This document shows, one piece after another, positions 27,220-37,300 of a stretch of 64,000 bases of DNA. The stretch lies in NCBI GenBank assembly GCA_050951505.1, contig JBMNJE010000009.1:286278-350277 (forward strand). Reading direction: 5' to 3'. The stretch is from DUOA01 sp012839095 (GTDB taxonomy: Bacteria; Bacillota; Clostridia; Caldicoprobacterales; DTU083). Position numbers and translations under genes: made by a program. The notes under the pieces were generated by a model, which saw only the letters and a program-made list of their open reading frames with translations, made no database searches and had not been told where the DNA came from. Each line of letters starts with the position of its first letter. Within the stretch, counting starts at the first letter, position 1.

Positions 27220-28533
27220 ATGGAAAGGCAAATACCCCTTGCTGCCAGAATGCGGCCGGATTCCCTGGAGGATTTTGCAGGCCAGCAGCATATAATAGGA
27301 CGTAATCGTATGCTGTACCGTGCTATAAAGGGTGACCGCCTGTCTTCGGTGATATTTTACGGGCCGCCCGGAACGGGCAAGACCACACTGGCAAGAATCA
27401 TATCCCAGGAGACCCAGTACCGTTTTATCCAGCTGAATGCTGTTACAGCAGGAGTTAAGGAAATAAGGGAGGCGGCTTCGGAAGCACAGAACAGATTACT
27501 GAATCCCAAGGGCAGGATTATACTCTTTTTTGATGAAATCCATCGTCTGAACAAGGCTCAGCAGGATGTTCTGCTGCCTCATGTAGAGGAAGGCACCATA
27601 ATTCTGATTGGTGCTACAACAGAGAATCCCTATTTTGAGGTGAACAAGGCACTGCTGTCCCGATCCACCATATTTCGCTTTGAACCGCTTAAGGAATCCG
27701 ATATTCTGATGCTGCTGGAACGGGCTCTGAAGGATGAGGTGAAGGGATTGGGCAGGTATTCTGTTCAGCTTATGCCTGATGCCGCAAATTATATTGCCAT
27801 GCTCAGTGACGGCGATGCCCGGGTGGCCTTCAACGCATTGGAACTGGCCTTTCTTACAACCCAGCCCAATGAAGAAGGCATAATTGTCATTGACCTGGAA
27901 ACTGCCAGGGAATGCATACAGCAAAAGACATTGAAGTATGATAAAGACGGGGACAACCATTACGATATCACCAGTGCCTTCATCAAGAGCATGCGCAACT
28001 ATATGGAGCCGGATGCGGTTTTGTATTGGCTGGCACGTATGATCGAATCAGGAGAGAAACCGGAATTCATAGCCCGCCGTATTATTATCTGTGCAGCCGA
28101 AGATGTGGGACTGGCCAACCCGGCAGCTTTGCAGACGGCAGTAGCAGCTGCCCAGGCTGTGGAAAGGGTGGGTTGGCCGGAAAGCCGTATCATATTAGCT
28201 GAAGCTGCCCTCATGGTTGCATGTTCACCAAAATCCAATGCCTGCTGTCTTGGTATTGACAGAGCCCTGGAAGATGTCAGGAATGAGCGTTCCGGGCAGG
28301 TACCAATTAATCTGCGGGATGCCCATTACAAAGGAGCCAAGGAACTGGGGCACGGCAAGGGTTATATGTATTCCCACGATTATCCCATGAGCAGGGCTGT
28401 ACAGCAGTATCTGCCCAGGGAACTGGAGGAGAGGAAATACTATCTGCCCATGAATTCCGGCCATGAGGCTAAAATACGTCAGCGGCTTGCTCAGATAAAA
28501 GACGATTTGGAAGAAAGGGATCGACAGAGGTAA
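27220..28533 (+). CDS. rarA: Replication-associated recombination protein A (RarA/MgsA)
   Basis: RarA is an AAA+ ATPase related to clamp loaders and to WRNIP1, acting at stalled replication forks. The 437-residue protein opens with PLAARMRPDSLEDFAGQQHI, has Walker A GPPGTGKTTLA (~residues 47-57) and Walker B LFFDEIHRLNKAQQD. It keeps ATTENPYFEVNKALLSRS and the C-terminal oligomerisation domain with HGKGYMYSHDYP. GGAG-type sites precede the ATG. It has only generic promoter context after the glyA terminator. Confidence 0.96.
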   Translation: MERQIPLAARMRPDSLEDFAGQQHIIGRNRMLYRAIKGDRLSSVIFYGPPGTGKTTLARIISQETQYRFIQLNAVTAGVKEIREAASEAQNRLLNPKGRIILFFDEIHRLNKAQQDVLLPHVEEGTIILIGATTENPYFEVNKALLSRSTIFRFEPLKESDILMLLERALKDEVKGLGRYSVQLMPDAANYIAMLSDGDARVAFNALELAFLTTQPNEEGIIVIDLETARECIQQKTLKYDKDGDNHYDITSAFIKSMRNYMEPDAVLYWLARMIESGEKPEFIARRIIICAAEDVGLANPAALQTAVAAAQAVERVGWPESRIILAEAALMVACSPKSNACCLGIDRALEDVRNERSGQVPINLRDAHYKGAKELGHGKGYMYSHDYPMSRAVQQYLPRELEERKYYLPMNSGHEAKIRQRLAQIKDDLEERDRQR

Positions 28534-28569
28534 GAGATGGAGCATGTTGCAATTTTTCTTGTTATAATC

Positions 28570-28598
28570 TTGACAATTTTACTCGGGTATGCTAACAT
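28570..28598 (+). promoter_or_regulatory. Predicted promoter of the Rrf2-nifS-nifU unit
   Basis: A perfect TTGACA (28570-28575), 17-base spacer and TAACAT (28593-28598) lie ~50 bases before the Rrf2 gene. Autoregulation by the Rrf2/IscR protein at this promoter is likely from the family but no operator was identified. Confidence 0.6.
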
Positions 28599-28649
28599 GT
28601 TTCCTGTGATTAAAGCCGACTAAATTACTTGGTTTTAAGGGGTGAGCGT

Positions 28650-29096
28650 ATGAGATTATCCACAAAAGGCCGATACGGTGTAAAAGCCATGTTTGATCTG
28701 GCTCTGCACGGAGGAGAAACTCCTCTCTCTTTAAAAACCATCGCTGAAAGGCAGGAGATTTCCGAGCCCTATCTGGAGCAATTGATAGCCACTTTACGCA
28801 AGGCGGGTTTGGTGAAGAGTGTACGGGGTGCATATGGAGGATACTTGTTAGCCCGTCATCCAGAGCAGATTACTGTAGGCAGTATCATTCGTTCCCTGGA
28901 AGGTTCAATAGCTCCGGCCGAGTGCGTGTCGGAGATGGATCCCATTGAATGTGAAAGAGCGGAAAACTGTGTCACCCGGATTCTTTGGGAAAAAATCCGC
29001 ATCAGCATCGATAACGTAATCGATTCCATCACCTTGCAGGATATGATAAATGATTACGATGAGATGTGCGGACAGGATAATATGTATTATATTTAA
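28650..29096 (+). CDS. Rrf2/IscR-family transcriptional regulator
   Basis: This 148-residue winged-helix regulator starts MRLSTKGRYGVKAM, the usual Rrf2 opening, at ATG 28650 (AAGGGGTGAG upstream); an earlier start at 28629 is not needed. The DNA-binding region spans ~10-60, and a VRGAYGGYLLAR wing follows. Three cysteines in AECVSEMDPIECERAENC (~residues 90-108) have the IscR-like spacing for a 2Fe-2S cluster. It sits directly before nifS-nifU, so it probably senses Fe-S supply and controls these genes. Confidence 0.93.
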   Translation: MRLSTKGRYGVKAMFDLALHGGETPLSLKTIAERQEISEPYLEQLIATLRKAGLVKSVRGAYGGYLLARHPEQITVGSIIRSLEGSIAPAECVSEMDPIECERAENCVTRILWEKIRISIDNVIDSITLQDMINDYDEMCGQDNMYYI

Positions 29097-29206
29097 CTCA
29101 TCGAATACCTGCGCATATATGGCCGACTTGCTGCAAGAAGCGGTGGACAAGTGGTGGACATATGGACTAAAGCAGAGGAATCAGATCCGAAAGGAAGCGT
29201 GTATTA

Positions 29207-30394
29207 ATGGGACATAGTGTTTATTTGGATCATGCATCGACAACCTATACCAAGCCTGAGGTTCTTAAGGAAATGCTGCCTTATTTTACAGATCTGTACG
29301 GCAATCCTTCCAGCGTACACAGGTATGGCAGAGAAGCAAGGAAAGCTCTGGATCAGGCCCGGGAAAGGACAGCAGCAGCCTTGAATGCTGATCCGAATGA
29401 AATATATTTTACCGGCAGCGGTACCGAAGCAGACAACTGGGCAGTCAAGGGAACTGCCCTGGCTAACAGTAAAAAGGGAAACCATATTATTACCAGTTCC
29501 ATCGAGCACCATGCAGTTTTATACACATGTAAATATCTGGAACGAAACGGATTCGAGGTTACCTATCTTCCGGTGGATGAGTATGGGTTAGTGGATCCTG
29601 AACAGGTAAGAAATGCCATTACCGACAAAACCATTTTAGTCTCCGTTATGGCTGCCAATAACGAAATTGGAACTATTCAGCCTATTGGGGAAATTGGTGC
29701 CATTGCCAGAGAGAAAGGCATACTGTTCCATACAGATGCTGTACAGGCTGTAGGAAGTATTCCCATTGATGTTAAAGAGATGAACATTGATCTGCTGAGT
29801 CTTTCTGCACATAAATTCTACGGTCCCAAGGGGGCAGGAGCTCTTTACATGCGAAAAGGCGTGAAATCGGAGCAGATAATGCATGGCGGAGCCCAGGAAA
29901 GAAACCGCAGAGCCGGAACTGAAAACCTTCCTGCCATTGTTGGACTGGGTAAGGCTATTGAACTGGCCGTAACTGACATTCCCCAGCGTAATGCCAGGCT
30001 GGAAGCCCTAAGAAATCGTCTTATAGACGGAATATTGTCTACTGTGGAGAATACCCGGCTAAATGGTCATCCAATAAAAAGACTGGCCGGGAATGTCAAT
30101 TTCAGTTTTGAGTTTATAGAAGGTGAAGCATTGCTTCTCAGTTTGGATATTAAGGGAATCGCCGGTTCCAGCGGTTCAGCCTGTACCTCCGGTTCCTTGG
30201 ATCCGTCACATGTACTGCTGGCTATAGGGTTGTCCCATGAAATTGCTCATGGTTCCCTCCGCCTGACATTAGGTGACCGGAATACAGAAGAGGATATCGA
30301 TTATGTATTGGAAGTTCTTCCTGAAGTAGTGCAGAGACTGAGAGAGATGTCGCCGCTTTTCAATCAGAATAAAGGAGGTCGAACCTATGTATAG
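29207..30394 (+). CDS. nifS: Cysteine desulfurase NifS
   Basis: NifS takes sulfur from cysteine for Fe-S cluster assembly. The 395-residue PLP enzyme has YLDHASTTYTKPEVL, the SSIEHHAV motif, the PLP-binding lysine in SLSAHKFYGPKGAGALY, and the catalytic cysteine in the short loop SGSACTSGSLDPSHVL (~residue 326). AAGGAAG precedes the ATG. It overlaps nifU by 8 bases, so enzyme and scaffold are co-translated. Confidence 0.97.
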   Translation: MGHSVYLDHASTTYTKPEVLKEMLPYFTDLYGNPSSVHRYGREARKALDQARERTAAALNADPNEIYFTGSGTEADNWAVKGTALANSKKGNHIITSSIEHHAVLYTCKYLERNGFEVTYLPVDEYGLVDPEQVRNAITDKTILVSVMAANNEIGTIQPIGEIGAIAREKGILFHTDAVQAVGSIPIDVKEMNIDLLSLSAHKFYGPKGAGALYMRKGVKSEQIMHGGAQERNRRAGTENLPAIVGLGKAIELAVTDIPQRNARLEALRNRLIDGILSTVENTRLNGHPIKRLAGNVNFSFEFIEGEALLLSLDIKGIAGSSGSACTSGSLDPSHVLLAIGLSHEIAHGSLRLTLGDRNTEEDIDYVLEVLPEVVQRLREMSPLFNQNKGGRTYV

Positions 30395-30779
30395 TGAGCA
30401 GGTAATGGATCATTTCATGAATCCCAGAAATGTGGGCGAGATAGAGAATCCCGACGGTGTTGGAGAAGTTGGCAATGCCAGGTGCGGGGATATCATGAAG
30501 GTCTTTATGAAGATAGAAAACGACATCATTGTGGATGTCAAGTTCAAAACCTTTGGCTGCGGTGCTGCTATCGCCACCAGCAGCATGTCTACCGAGCTGA
30601 TTAAGGGCAAAACCGTTGATGAAGCGCTTAGAGTAACCAATAAAAAGGTAACGGAAGCCCTGGGCGGTCTGCCTCCTGTGAAACTGCACTGCTCGGTGCT
30701 GGCGGAAGAGGCCATTAAAGCCGCAATCGAAGATTACAAAAATAAGCAGGCTGAAAAGCAGACAGCCGATTCCATCTGA
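30387..30779 (+). CDS. nifU: Fe-S cluster scaffold NifU/IscU
   Basis: This scaffold assembles Fe-S clusters from sulfur delivered by NifS. The 130-residue single-domain protein (IscU-like N-terminal domain only) has the three cluster cysteines: GNARCGD, FKTFGCGAAIA and KLHCSVLAEEA. Asp in RCGD is the usual exchange-promoting residue. The start lies within the end of nifS; a terminator follows at 30819-30847. Confidence 0.97.
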   Translation: MYSEQVMDHFMNPRNVGEIENPDGVGEVGNARCGDIMKVFMKIENDIIVDVKFKTFGCGAAIATSSMSTELIKGKTVDEALRVTNKKVTEALGGLPPVKLHCSVLAEEAIKAAIEDYKNKQAEKQTADSI

Positions 30780-30818
30780 TAAAACACTGACACTCGTTTA
30801 TGAAACATAGATAGTTTG

Positions 30819-30847
30819 AGAGTATACTTTGCTGTATACTCTTTTTT
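30819..30847 (+). terminator. Rho-independent terminator after nifU
   Basis: AGAGTATAC (30819-30827) and GTATACTCT (30834-30842) pair perfectly and run into TTTTTT. Confidence 0.92.
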
Positions 30848-31017
30848 CATATATACAAGGTTGCTGAACCGAACTTCCATATGCCATAAAACAGCGGCTG
30901 CCAATACAGTAAAATACTGGGCATGCTTCCATATAATACAGCAGTTCAGACTTCATTGAAATCTGATTCTCAGGATAAAATATTTATTAATAAAGATAAG
31001 TTTAGGGAGAACAGGGC

Positions 31018-31566
31018 ATGAAGATCAATCGGGGCAGTAAAATCAAACGAGAATCCATACTGGGCCTGCCTGTAATTCATGGAAGCACAGGCAGAGTACT
31101 GGGCGTGGTAAAGGATGTCTATGCAGGCAGACAGAGCAGTCAGCTGGAAGGTTTTCTGGTCAGCAACAAAGGCTGGAGAAACAGGACTATGGATATTGCA
31201 TTTGATAAAGCTACCATCGGGATAGATGCGGTCATAGCGGAGGGAGATCTTTCTGAACTCAGCAGTCCGCAAAAAATGCCGGATGCAGGTGCGCATAACC
31301 TGCTTGGAAAAAGAGTTGTGAGGGAGGACGGAGTGGATCTGGGTGTGATCAGCGATATAATCCTGGATCCTCTGACCGGCAGAATTGAGGGGCTGGAGCT
31401 TTCGGAGAGTGTGGTCGGTGATTTGATATCCGGTCGAAAGATGCTTCCCTATACACCACAGGAGTTTGATGACGGGGACATTCTTGTAATATCTATGGAG
31501 CAGGCGGAATCCATCACCTCCGGCAGCAGAGGTATAAAAAACATATTATTCAGCATACTAGGATAG
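31018..31566 (+). CDS. PRC-barrel domain protein
   Basis: The 182-residue product contains two PRC-barrel-like repeats: ILGLPVIHGSTGRVLGVVKDV (~residues 14-34) with LEGFLVSNKG, and LLGKRVVREDGVDLGVISDI (~95-114) with GRIEGLELSES. PRC-barrels are small beta folds found in RimM, photosynthetic reaction centres and YlmC/YmxH sporulation-linked proteins. The function here is not known. No signal or membrane segment is seen. A small membrane protein gene follows after 15 bases. Confidence 0.82.
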   Translation: MKINRGSKIKRESILGLPVIHGSTGRVLGVVKDVYAGRQSSQLEGFLVSNKGWRNRTMDIAFDKATIGIDAVIAEGDLSELSSPQKMPDAGAHNLLGKRVVREDGVDLGVISDIILDPLTGRIEGLELSESVVGDLISGRKMLPYTPQEFDDGDILVISMEQAESITSGSRGIKNILFSILG

Positions 31567-31581
31567 GAGGGATATGTTTAA

Positions 31582-31755
31582 ATGAGAAAACGCTTTCGTA
31601 CTTTTATTGCAGGCGGCTTGCTGGGGATTGCAGCAGGAATGATTCTCCTGCCTCAACTGGAGCCGGAAACCAGAAGAAAAATCATCAGCAAGGGAAAGGA
31701 AATGTTTGACGACGCTGCGCAAATGATGCCAGGGAAAAATGGCGATGGCATATGA
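31582..31755 (+). CDS. Small YtxH-like membrane protein
   Basis: This 57-residue protein starts at ATG 31582, 10 bases after AGGAGGG. It begins MRKRFRTFIAGGLLGIAAG, a Gly-rich single membrane segment, and continues with a charged helix (ETRRKIISKGKEMFDD), the pattern of YtxH-type small envelope proteins. It is co-directional with the PRC-barrel gene and closed by a terminator, so the two likely form one unit. No function is established. Confidence 0.68.
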   Translation: MRKRFRTFIAGGLLGIAAGMILLPQLEPETRRKIISKGKEMFDDAAQMMPGKNGDGI

Positions 31756-31786
31756 CATAATAATGTAATTCGGCAGTCGACAGAGT

Positions 31787-31813
31787 AAGGGACCGTATAT
31801 AGTCCCTTTTCTT
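31787..31813 (+). terminator. Rho-independent terminator
   Basis: AAGGGAC (31787-31793) pairs with GTCCCTT (31802-31808) and runs into TTTTCTTT. Confidence 0.8.
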
Positions 31814-31842
31814 TATTTTATTTTCCTTATAGGTGAAAGTAG

Positions 31843-32886
31843 ATGACATCAAGAACGAGATATATTCGCATAATATTGTCTGTCATACCATTGCTTTTAA
31901 TTTTGCTTGCAGCAATAATGCATCGGCAGAAGCTGCTGCATCTGCTTGAGATTATTGTAGTTGCTGTTGTCATTGCCTACATTCTGACCCCCTTATGCGA
32001 TGTTCTGGAAAAAAAGATGCCGCGTACGGCTGCCGTGGCAATTATACTGCTGGTTGTATGTGCAGGTCTGGCTGCCTTTGTTTTTTTCTTCATTCCAAGA
32101 ATGGCAAAGGAAGCTATGACACTGATAGATCGATTTCCCGCTGTCATGCAATTTATCCGCCAAGTGCTGGGCGGCATACAAGACAGGATGGACAGTATGG
32201 GCATTCCCAAAGGCATTCAGGATTCAGTTTCCATGTATGCAGACTCCTTTCAAAGAAAGGCAACAGATACAGTGATGCGGTTTCTGGAGCATGCTGTCTC
32301 AGCTGTATCCCTGCTTCCCTCATTGCTGATTGAACTAATCTTAGGATTTTACTTTTTAAAAGATCGGGAGTATTTTTGCCGGATCCTTACCGGCTTTATT
32401 CCATTAACTTCAAGAAGGACGATCTTACAGACAGTATCAGAAATAAATCACATTCTTCACTGCTTTATCAGAGGGGAAGTATTTATTGCAGGTACAGTAG
32501 GTATTCTGACCACAGCTGTATACCTGCTTATTGGGCTTCCCTATGCCCTGATACTGGGATTTCTGGCAGGAATGCTGGAATTCATTCCCTACTTCGGGCC
32601 GTGGCTGGGAGCAGTGCCTGCTCTCCTGGTTGCTTATCTGGGAGGCACTAAAAAGTTCATATGGACCCTGGCAGGCATACTTATGATCCAGCAGCTGGAG
32701 AATGCTTTTATAACGCCGAAAATTTTGAGCGGAGCGGTAGATCTTCATCCCGCATATATTATTCTGTCCCTTTGGGCAGGAGGACTCTTCTTTGGAGTGG
32801 CCGGGATGTTTTTAGCTGTGCCTCTTATCCTGATACTTAGGGTAATCATAAAACATATCTATTTAAGCATTGTTTCTGTCCAGTAG
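31843..32886 (+). CDS. AI-2E family transporter (PerM-like)
   Basis: This 347-residue integral membrane protein belongs to the AI-2E/PerM (UPF0118) family. It has about seven to eight hydrophobic segments: two N-terminal ones (IILSVIPLLLILLAAIM; IIVVAVVIAYILTPLCDVL), one near 65-85, and a C-terminal cluster with the conserved GLPYALILGFLAGMLEFIPYFGPWLG signature (in two parts) and LHPAYIILSLWAGG. Family members include autoinducer-2 exporters and Na+/H+ antiporters; the substrate cannot be told. It is a single-gene unit. Confidence 0.92.
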   Translation: MTSRTRYIRIILSVIPLLLILLAAIMHRQKLLHLLEIIVVAVVIAYILTPLCDVLEKKMPRTAAVAIILLVVCAGLAAFVFFFIPRMAKEAMTLIDRFPAVMQFIRQVLGGIQDRMDSMGIPKGIQDSVSMYADSFQRKATDTVMRFLEHAVSAVSLLPSLLIELILGFYFLKDREYFCRILTGFIPLTSRRTILQTVSEINHILHCFIRGEVFIAGTVGILTTAVYLLIGLPYALILGFLAGMLEFIPYFGPWLGAVPALLVAYLGGTKKFIWTLAGILMIQQLENAFITPKILSGAVDLHPAYIILSLWAGGLFFGVAGMFLAVPLILILRVIIKHIYLSIVSVQ

Positions 32887-32925
32887 AAGAAAACTACAGC
32901 TTTGCTGCCTGTCTTTTTGGATTTC

Positions 32926-32955
32926 TTGCCATATTCCCATGTCTCATGGTAGAAT
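32926..32955 (+). promoter_or_regulatory. Predicted promoter of the CBS/DRTGG regulator gene
   Basis: TTGCCA (32926-32931), an 18-base spacer and TAGAAT (32950-32955) lie ~36 bases before the gene at 32991. Confidence 0.48.
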
Positions 32956-32990
32956 GGCGGTAGAAATATTTGCAAAAGAGGAAATGAAGT

Positions 32991-34289
32991 ATGACCACGA
33001 AACATGATCAAATCATTCAGTATATTATGGCCCTGGAACCCGGAGCCAGCATATCAGTGCGGAAAATTGCCCGTGAACTGGGGGTCAGTCAGGGAACGGC
33101 ATACCGTGCCATAAAAGAAGCAGAAAACCGGGAATACGTAAAGACCTTTCCCCGTATGGGCACCATCAGAATAGAAAAGGATGAAAAACGGGGTATCGAA
33201 CGTCTGACCTTTGCTGAGGCTGCAGCCATGGTGGATGGAACAATCCTGGGCGGGCACGGGGGTCTGAACAAAACTCTGACCCGATTTGTTATCGGGGCTA
33301 TGACACCGGATGCCATGGTAAAATATCTGTCTTCCGGCAGCCTGCTAATTGTCGGCAACAGGGAAGAAGCCTTTCGTCTGGCTCTGGAACATAACTGTGC
33401 CGTACTTATAACAGGTGGTTTTCAGTGCAGTGATGAAATCCGCAGGCTGGCGGATGAGAAGGAACTGCCTGTCATTTCTTCCACCTATGACACCTTTACC
33501 ACAGCAACTATGATAAATCAGGCTATTTCTGAGAGATTAATCAAGAAAGAAATCCTGCTGGCTGAAGACATCATGATTGAAGAGCCCAAATACCTGTATG
33601 ATGATGAACCTATAAGTGCATGGAGGAGTCTCTTGAAGGAAACCGGCCACAGCCGTTTTCCCGTGCTGAACCGGGCAGGCAGGATAGTCGGAGTTCTTAC
33701 CCCGAAAGATGTGCAGGAATCGTCATCGGGTCTGATACGTGAGTATATGACCCCGGATCCCATTACCATAACCAGAAAAACTACCATAGCCTACGCTGCT
33801 CACATGATGATTTGGGAAGGCATTGAACTGCTGCCCGTAATAGAAGAAGGCAGGCTTATCGGTGTGATCAGCCGTCAGGATGTAATTAAGGCAATTCAAT
33901 ACATGAATAATCAGCCTCAAATGGGTGAAACGCTGGAAGATGTGGTTTTAGCCCAATTTGGAAGCAAACGGATGGAAAATCGAATGCGCTTTTCAGGCAG
34001 GGTAACACCAATGCTGACCAGCCATATGGGTACTGCCAGCTGGAGTGCCTTAACCATGCTGATGTCAACTGTAGCAATAGTAGCCCTGAAATATTTTCGT
34101 CAGACAGATATTGTGGTGGATACCTTTACCGTTTTCTTCGTTCAACCTGTTCAGCTGGAAGACATGCTGGAAATTGATGTAATACCGGTGGAAGAGGGAA
34201 GGATGTACAACAAGGCGGAAATATGCGTTTATCGTGAGAAGACATTGATAGCTAAGGCTATGCTGGCTGCGAAAGCTATGAGGAAGTAG
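32991..34289 (+). CDS. HTH-DRTGG-CBS-hotdog protein (YtoI family)
   Basis: The 432-residue protein has four parts. First is a winged-helix (VRKIARELGVSQGTAYRAIKEA, ~22-43); then a DRTGG domain (~75-185); a CBS pair (PVLNRAGRIVGVLTPKDV and LLPVIEEGRLIGVISRQDVIK, ~190-310); and a C-terminal hotdog domain (~320-430). This is the layout of Bacillus YtoI. CBS and DRTGG domains usually sense adenine nucleotides, so it may be a nucleotide-responsive regulator. The target is unknown. dnaE follows after 24 bases. Confidence 0.9.
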   Translation: MTTKHDQIIQYIMALEPGASISVRKIARELGVSQGTAYRAIKEAENREYVKTFPRMGTIRIEKDEKRGIERLTFAEAAAMVDGTILGGHGGLNKTLTRFVIGAMTPDAMVKYLSSGSLLIVGNREEAFRLALEHNCAVLITGGFQCSDEIRRLADEKELPVISSTYDTFTTATMINQAISERLIKKEILLAEDIMIEEPKYLYDDEPISAWRSLLKETGHSRFPVLNRAGRIVGVLTPKDVQESSSGLIREYMTPDPITITRKTTIAYAAHMMIWEGIELLPVIEEGRLIGVISRQDVIKAIQYMNNQPQMGETLEDVVLAQFGSKRMENRMRFSGRVTPMLTSHMGTASWSALTMLMSTVAIVALKYFRQTDIVVDTFTVFFVQPVQLEDMLEIDVIPVEEGRMYNKAEICVYREKTLIAKAMLAAKAMRK

Positions 34290-34313
34290 GCGGATTTATA
34301 GGAGTAGATAAGA

Positions 34314-37300
34314 ATGAAGGATTTCGTCCATCTTCACGTCCATACTGAATACAGTTTATTGGACGGTGCCGGCCGGATTGCTGATTTGCTGGACAGATGC
34401 AAGGAACTGGGCATGCCTGGCATTGCAATTACCGATCATGGCGCCATGTATGGAGTGGTGGAATTTTATACAGAGGCAAAAGCCAGGGGCCTTAAACCGG
34501 TTATCGGCTGTGAGGTGTACCTTGCACCCCGGGGAATGAGAGACAAGGACTCCCGGGCTGATATGCATTATACTCACCTGGTATTACTGGCAGAGAACCA
34601 AGTTGGATACCGGAATCTGATGGCTTTGTCTTCTCTGGGTTTTACAGAAGGTTTTTATTACAAACCCCGTATAGATTACGATACCCTGTCTGCCCATGCC
34701 GAAGGACTAATTGGGTTAAGCGGCTGCCTGGCAGGCGAAATACCGAGCCTGCTGGAAGAAAAGAGGTTTAAGGATGCAAAGGCTGCTGCCCTGCGCCTGA
34801 ATCAAATGTTCGGACAGGGCAGCTTCTATCTGGAACTGCAGGAACACGGCCTTCCCGGTCAGAAAGAAATCAACCTCGAACTCCTGCGGCTGGGCAGAGA
34901 AACTGGAATCCCTTTGGTTGCAACCAATGATGTTCACTATGTCAATCCGGAGGATGCAAAAGCCCACGAGATTCTGCTGTGCATTCAAACAGGTAAAACC
35001 ATCGAGGATGAGGACAGGCTTCGATTTGAAACTTCTGAATTCTATTTGAAATCCGGGGAGGAAATGGAGCTTTTGTTCAGTAATGTTCCGGACGCCCTGG
35101 AAAACACGCGAAAAATCTGGGAACGCTGCAATGTGGAATTTGACTTTGACACTCTGCATATGCCCAAATATGATGTTCCCGATGGATATACTGCTGAAGA
35201 TTATCTGAGGGAGCTTTGTTATCAGGGTCTTAAGCAAATCTACCCCGAAATTACGCAGGAAATCAGAGAACGACTGGAATATGAGCTGCAAACCATTACC
35301 GGCATGGGCTATGTTGACTACTTCCTGATTGTCTGGGATTTCATAAAATATGCCAGAGACAATGGTATTGTGGTAGGGCCCGGCAGGGGAAGTGCTGCCG
35401 GCAGCCTTGTTGCCTATGCCCTGAAAATTACTCAGGTAGATCCACTGAAGTACGGCTTGCTCTTTGAACGCTTTCTCAATCCCGAGCGCATCAGCATGCC
35501 GGATATAGATATTGACTTCTGCTACGAACGCCGGCAGGAGGTTATTGATTATGTAATCCGGAAGTATGGAGAGAATAGGGTAGCCCAGATTATTACATTT
35601 GGTACCATGGCTGCCAGGGCAGCTATCAGGGATGTGGGCCGGGCACTGAATCGTCCCTATGGCGAAGTGGACAAGATTGCCAAAATGATACCCATGCAGA
35701 TAGGCATGACTATAGAAAAAGCTTTGGAGATTAATCCCGAACTGAAGATGCTGTATGAGGAAGATCCACACTCCCGCATATTGATTGATATGTCAAAAAG
35801 CTTGGAAGGACTACCCCGGCATGCATCTACTCATGCAGCCGGCGTAGTCATATCCGGTAAACCGATTACGGAATACGTTCCCCTGCAAAAAAATGATGAT
35901 TGTATCACCACTCAGTTTCCCATGGGGACCCTTGAGCAATTAGGCCTTCTTAAGATGGACTTTCTTGGGCTGCGTAATCTCACCGTAATCAGGGATACCC
36001 TTTCCCTGATAGAGGAAAATGAGGGAAAAAAAATAGATATCTATTCAATTCCCCTTGATGATCCCAAAGTTTATGAAATGCTGAGCCAGGGAGATACGGA
36101 TGGTGTATTTCAGTTGGAAAGCTCCGGTATGAAGCAGTTTATGAAGGAGCTCAAACCATCCACCTTTGAGGATATTATAGCGGGAATTTCCCTGTATCGT
36201 CCCGGGCCGATGGATCAGATACCCAGATACCTCGCCAATAAGAACCATCCGGATTCAATTGAGTATACGGATGATAAACTGACTCCCTTTCTGGAAGTAA
36301 CCTATGGATGTATGGTATATCAGGAACAGGTAATGCAGATCGTCAAGGAACTGGCGGGGTACTCTCTTGGCAGGGCAGATCTGGTCAGACGCGCCATGGC
36401 CAAAAAGAAAACGGATATTATGGAAAAGGAGAGGGAGTACTTTATATACGGCATTCAGGATGAGAATGGCAATATCCTTGTGCCCGGTGCTTATCGAAAC
36501 GGGGTATCGGTAGAAAAAGCCAATCTGATTTTTGATGAAATGATGGAGTTTGCAAAATATGCTTTCAATAAATCACATGCAGCTGCCTATGCCCTGGTTG
36601 CCTATCAGACAGCCTGGCTTAAGCGGCATTATCCGGTCCCATACATGGCAGCACTAATAACCAGCGTAATGGGAAACAGCAGTAAGGTAGCCGGATATAT
36701 TCAGTATTGCAGAAAGAACAGCATTCAGGTATTGCCGCCGGATGTAAACCACAGCCAGGCAAGGTTTACTGTCTCAGGCAATTCTATCAGGTTCGGACTG
36801 GCCGCGGTTAAGAATGTGGGAATTTCGGCAATAGAAGCAATTATAAAGGCTCGAAAAAGCAAAGGTCCCTTTGTTAGTTTTTGGGACTTCTGTAATAAGA
36901 CAGAGGATGCCGGGCTGAATAAGAGAACTGTTGAAAGCTTGATTCGCTGCGGTGCTTTTGACTCCCTGGGCGCTTATCGTTCTCAGCTGATAGCAGTTTA
37001 TGAAAAGATACTGGACGGAATATCCCAGGAGCGAAGACGCAATGTAGCAGGACAGGTGTCCTTGTTTGGAGACTTAGCAGCAGTTGATACTATTGGCAGC
37101 CTGTCGGACACCCTGCCGGAAATGGATGAATATCCTGCAAAAATGCTGCTGTCCATGGAAAAGGAGATGACAGGGGTTTATATCAGCGGGCATCCCCTTG
37201 ATGAGTATAAGGATGTGCTGGAGGGATATCATACCACCCTGGATATTATGACCCTTCACAACATGGAAGAAAATGAGGGATTGGACAGTTCTTACTCTTC